Source: Acidovorax sp. sif1233 (lineage in GTDB: Bacteria; Pseudomonadota; Gammaproteobacteria; Burkholderiales; Burkholderiaceae_C). From it: 64,000 nt of DNA. Shown piece after piece: positions 61,901 to 64,000 of this stretch. The stretch lies in the NCBI RefSeq assembly GCF_019218755.1, contig NZ_JAHUWZ010000005.1:1-64000 (forward strand). The letters run 5' to 3'. How positions within the stretch are numbered: the first letter of the stretch is position 1; each line of letters opens with the position of its first letter. The notes under the pieces are model-generated. The model was given only the letters and a program-made list of their open reading frames with translations, was not told where the DNA came from and did not search any database. The translations under genes were made by a program, and so were the position numbers.

Positions 61901-62888
61901 CTACGCCGCGCAGTGGGATGCCGCCGAGGACACGCGCTGGCTGCAAGGCCTGGCGCAGGGCCAGGCCCAGGCGGCCGATGACGCCACGCTGATCGCACGG
62001 CTGCAGTCGCACCCGCGCACCCTGGCCGATGTGCCGCGCGAACGCATCACCCACGCCATGGTCGATGCCGCCCTGGCGGCCGACGAGGACACGGTGCGCT
62101 TCGTGCCCAAGCGCCTCATGACCCCCGCGCGCTATGCGGCGGCGCTGCGCCAGGGCGTGAAGGATTTCGGCCAGATCCCTCCCGACATGCTCAGCGAGGA
62201 AGCCTGCATCGCGCATGTGCAGGAGGGCGGCTGGCGGCTGGAGCAGATCCCGCCCGCGCTGCGCACCGTGGCGGTCTGCGCCCACGCGGTGCGCCGCAGC
62301 GCCAGCGCCATGGAACATGTGCCCCAGGCCCTGCACGACCAGGCCCGGGAAGCCGCCGCGCGCCTGCCCCGCGATGACGGGGATGCCGCAGACGGCACCC
62401 CCCGCGCCGGCGGCGTGGGCGGCTGGCTGGCACGCCACGTGGTCGATTCCGCGCTGAAGGGGCAGGGCACCGCCGCCCGCCGTCTGCAGCACCAGGGCGT
62501 GCTGGCCGCGTTCCTGGTGCAGGCCGCCGTGACCGCCCGGTCCGGCACGCCGCCCACCCTCACCGGACTGGCGGGCTGGTTCGAGCAGCGGCCGGTGCTG
62601 GCCTGGGCCACCCACCTGCTGCTGGGCCTGGCGGCCTGGGTGGGCCACGCGTTCGTCTCGGTGGCCGCCTGGCGGGCGGAAGGCGCGTGGATCGGGCTGG
62701 GGACGTTCGCGCTCATGGGCTTTTCCGAACTGTACTGGGCGTGGCGGTTTGTATTCGCCAGCCCCCAGAGCCCCTGGCTCGCAGTCGCGGCGGCCCTGGT
62801 GGTGGTCTACCTGTTCGGCTGGCGCCGCCTGTACCGCCGCGTGGGCCTGGCCTTCGCCCACCGCGGGGATTCGGCGGCGGGGGACTGA
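58920..62888 (+). CDS. Large WG-repeat protein with DUF4116-like repeats and C-terminal membrane helices
   Basis: The 1322-residue protein has WG-type repeats at about 60-320 (GPWGYIDGEGRWRVPPTLQN, GRWGFMDLAGTVAIPP, YGLIDAQGRWVLEPRYPRID). An acidic linker lies near 480 (DGDDEDDDDDGEQD). A repeat region at about 670-1160 has units like IPAALRTTDVCVAALQDRWD and VPKRLMTPARYAAALRQGVK, resembling DUF4116. The C-terminus (about 1200-1305) is hydrophobic (AWATHLLLGLAAWVGHAFVS, WLAVAAALVVVYLFGW). There is no signal peptide, so the repeats should face the cytoplasm. The function is unknown. It is a single gene, with no partners visible. Confidence 0.8.
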   Translation: MTSHNDTEPTPPWLASIPLMPGHQALALVIVHPGRAVVPAEGLGEVLRFWADGRGGWIGAARAAHGPWGYIDGEGRWRVPPTLQNARSFSEDGLARFCDGGRWGFMDLAGTVAIPPAFDNAQPFRNGLCAVQVGQDAWRIIDRTGHTTCDEVFHELSPFGANGLARATLWKKASNQRTQGFVDRTGRWVIEPRFRDARPFGESTATAASLDGDTYGLIDAQGRWVLEPRYPRIDAFNAEGLAFFDEPHAWDNGHGYLNARGKVVVKGGRHLSRRMACGVAANSYDGTGFLTADGKPLAAPPLSYGTDFSAESGFAVVRTAAAVRKGAADATTAAPAHWGLLHPDGRFVPAPDHLLEPLTDGDGWLVGHPPDTPLVPFLTRDGQLAFIDGEGAVAWRAHYDGQQVALLDAGGTPLWRSGVRENCWPPGPFFHAPLTDHLENLKTLDGIVPLAVDLLADAEARLHRLAAGDELAPDEPVDGDDEDDDDDGEQDPGQVQAGRTVVVRRVMRAYLSESHNGPYEFLCTDLNRAVDEARVAMVQQLSARFGAADPNPEHAVPWRRQGDYTQAWPVAMAKPLPGDGGALHEAREQWLTLYKHSDSGDGDVWWELWLMAAPSIDALQLAQRARGAGPATEPPGHGGEPEGPDSDGPALDSRPPEGAPATQPPRTRDEWLHAVCNDRHAIAHVPAQWLDDAVVDAALDANVAALEYVPAAWRTTARLESLVRRGLREAAGIPPECMTAEALALARSLYAGQPEWDWRDERNSRIPATWDHNSLCDVWGCLLTPELALKAVRAQAPLKDLAHWLRTDAVEQAALQADIYNISYIDPRKITPALAERAVRHDYGCLIEHIPADMLTPALCLASARANGLSLDKIPAALRTTDVCVAALQDRWDMFLAVPPALREDVTTRLIADDLDQARRDGEPREASHWHVQRAWARLWAGDPEGAMADARLGLGRVRHEEHARYILASALRALGRTQEAALEASTVLSLQSPYAAQWDAAEDTRWLQGLAQGQAQAADDATLIARLQSHPRTLADVPRERITHAMVDAALAADEDTVRFVPKRLMTPARYAAALRQGVKDFGQIPPDMLSEEACIAHVQEGGWRLEQIPPALRTVAVCAHAVRRSASAMEHVPQALHDQAREAAARLPRDDGDAADGTPRAGGVGGWLARHVVDSALKGQGTAARRLQHQGVLAAFLVQAAVTARSGTPPTLTGLAGWFEQRPVLAWATHLLLGLAAWVGHAFVSVAAWRAEGAWIGLGTFALMGFSELYWAWRFVFASPQSPWLAVAAALVVVYLFGWRRLYRRVGLAFAHRGDSAAGD

Positions 62889-63076
62889 GCCCCAGCCGGC
62901 CCACCGGCTGCTGCGGCCACCTTTTACATTTTTCCTAGGGTCATCACCGATCCCCCCGGGGGCCTGCCGGGCCTGCTGGTGGATACAATTTGTAAACACT
63001 CGCCCCACCGACCCACGAACCTCCGGAACGCTTGGTCTCGCACACAGGAGCCACCGCCACAGCGGGTGCAACGCCC

Positions 63077-64000
63077 ATGACAAGAGGATCGGACCATCGC
63101 CCGGCACAGTGGCCACAGCGCATGGCGCTGGCCCTCCTTTGCAGCGGACTCTCCCACGCCATCGCGCAGGCGGACATCGCCCATCTGCCGCTGGAACAGC
63201 TCGTGCAGATGGAAGTCCGGACCGCCAGCCGGTACACGCAGACCACCCTGGAAGCACCCGCCCTGGTGAGCGTGGTGACCGCCGACGACATCCGGCTCTT
63301 CGGCTACCGCACGCTGGCCGAGGTGCTGGGCAGCATGCGCGGGCTGTATGTGTCGTACGACCGCTCCTACCACTACCTGGGCACGCGCGGCTTCGCCACG
63401 CCGGGCGACTACAACACCCGCGTGCTGCTGCTGGTCAATGGCGTGCGCTTCAATGACAACCTCTACGACCAGGCCACCATCGGCACCGACTTCCCGCTGG
63501 ACCTGGACCTGGTGGACCGCGTGGAGTTCGTGCCGGGGCCGGGCTCCGCCGTCTATGGACCCAATGCGTTCTTCGGCGTGGTCAACGTCATCACGCGCGA
63601 CGGCCGCCAGCTGGCCGGCCCGCAGCTGAGCGTGGCGGCCGGCAGCCACGGCAGCGCCAAGGCCCGCTTCTCGGTGGGAACCGTGGACGCACAGGGCGGG
63701 GACTGGCTGATCGCGCTGACGCGCGCGAGCAGCCGGGGCGCGGACCAGTACTTCGCCGCGTTCGACACGCCGGCCAGCAACCAGGGCGTCGCGCAGCGCC
63801 TGGATTTCGACCGCAGCACCCAGCTGTTCGCCCGGATGCAGCGCGACGGCCTGAGCCTCACCCTGGCGCACGGCGAGCGCAGCAAGGGCACGCCCACCGC
63901 GGCGTTCTCGCAGACCTTCAATGACCCGCGCTCGCGGTCCATCGACACCACCACCCGCGTCGCGGCCGAGTATGCGAGCCAGCTGCAGCCCTCCCTCGCG
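63077..64000 (+). CDS. TonB-dependent receptor, 3' end outside window
   Basis: The frame opens at ATG 63077 (MTRGSDHRPAQWPQRMALAL), with a signal peptide ending near AIAQA. A plug domain follows: LEQLVQMEVRTASRYTQTTL is the TonB-box/linker region, then SVVTADDIRLFGYRTLAEVL, GFATPGDYNTRVLLLVNGVR, and VDRVEFVPGPGSAVYGPNAF + FGVVNVIT. Beta-barrel strands begin and the gene runs off the right edge after about 308 codons. It is an outer-membrane receptor; the substrate is not predictable. Confidence 0.92.
   Translation, partial: MTRGSDHRPAQWPQRMALALLCSGLSHAIAQADIAHLPLEQLVQMEVRTASRYTQTTLEAPALVSVVTADDIRLFGYRTLAEVLGSMRGLYVSYDRSYHYLGTRGFATPGDYNTRVLLLVNGVRFNDNLYDQATIGTDFPLDLDLVDRVEFVPGPGSAVYGPNAFFGVVNVITRDGRQLAGPQLSVAAGSHGSAKARFSVGTVDAQGGDWLIALTRASSRGADQYFAAFDTPASNQGVAQRLDFDRSTQLFARMQRDGLSLTLAHGERSKGTPTAAFSQTFNDPRSRSIDTTTRVAAEYASQLQPSLA

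Noticed and set aside
58776-63257. 1493-codon frame opposite the WG-repeat gene
   Set aside because: Again a mirror of a long GC-rich gene; it would overlap two well-supported genes and shows no domain.

Overview
The window looks like the replication-origin region of a GC-rich betaproteobacterium, most likely a member of the Comamonadaceae close to Acidovorax. This rests on the order mnmE-yidC-yidD-rnpA-rpmH // dnaA-dnaN-gyrB, on protein character, on high GC, and on at least seven copies of a short dispersed palindromic element (core ATAGCTGCYAGCGCTT) that I associate with this family. The taxonomic call is inference, because no database search was possible.

Layout. 1-5.5 kb (minus strand): a partial unknown gene, an orphan cyclic-nucleotide-binding protein, mnmE, yidC, yidD, rnpA and rpmH. 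5.5-11.4 kb (plus strand): a putative oriC/dnaA promoter region with DnaA boxes, then dnaA, dnaN and gyrB. 11.4-14.6 kb: a small defence-like islet with a metallopeptidase remnant, a GmrSD-type (DUF262/DUF1524) nuclease and a suppressor-of-fused-domain protein. 14.7-23.7 kb: small housekeeping and stress genes (glycine-zipper protein, YkgJ cysteine-cluster protein, acylphosphatase, ferredoxin, OsmC, serine hydrolase), a DUF2147 / CcdA-like / Tat-exported thioredoxin-like unit, a two-component system and a DUF72 protein. 23.7-25.5 kb: a homoserine-dehydrogenase paralogue behind what looks like a threonine attenuator (leader peptide ending ITTITTAAT, alternative helices, intrinsic terminator). 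25.6-35.1 kb: PaiB and OsmC genes divergent from a MocR/PdxR-type regulator, an MBL hydrolase divergent from a TetR regulator, GDPD, gamma-carbonic-anhydrase-like, GAF-GGDEF and B12/radical-SAM genes.

35.2-45.8 kb (minus strand) is the most unusual region. A 1525-residue exported multidomain protein (alpha/alpha-toroid repeats, carboxypeptidase-regulatory-like domains, IgGFc-binding-like domain, C-terminal membrane anchor) overlaps by ATGA with a 1087-residue protein carrying a transglutaminase-like domain whose nucleophile is replaced. The C-terminal tip of the second protein is AT-rich and hydrophobic. It is followed by small membrane ORFs, an orphan alternative C-terminal cassette with its own overlapping small membrane ORF, a frameshifted paralogue of that ORF, and a near-identical truncated internal duplicate next to a possible IS end. 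The arrangement is that of a polymorphic-toxin locus with cassette exchange.

45.8-64 kb: a HAD-hydrolase pseudogene, dinG, a PhnA-like zinc-ribbon protein, a PNPOx-family protein, a ribbon-helix-helix regulator with a striking repeat operator upstream of a PHB-depolymerase-family esterase, an exonuclease, an RNase H-like protein, a GFA-family protein, an ECF sigma factor with a C-terminal extension grouped with VOC, SRPBCC and YciI genes, a 1322-residue WG-repeat membrane protein, and the start of a TonB-dependent receptor cut by the window end. I found no tRNA, rRNA, CRISPR array or intact transposase.
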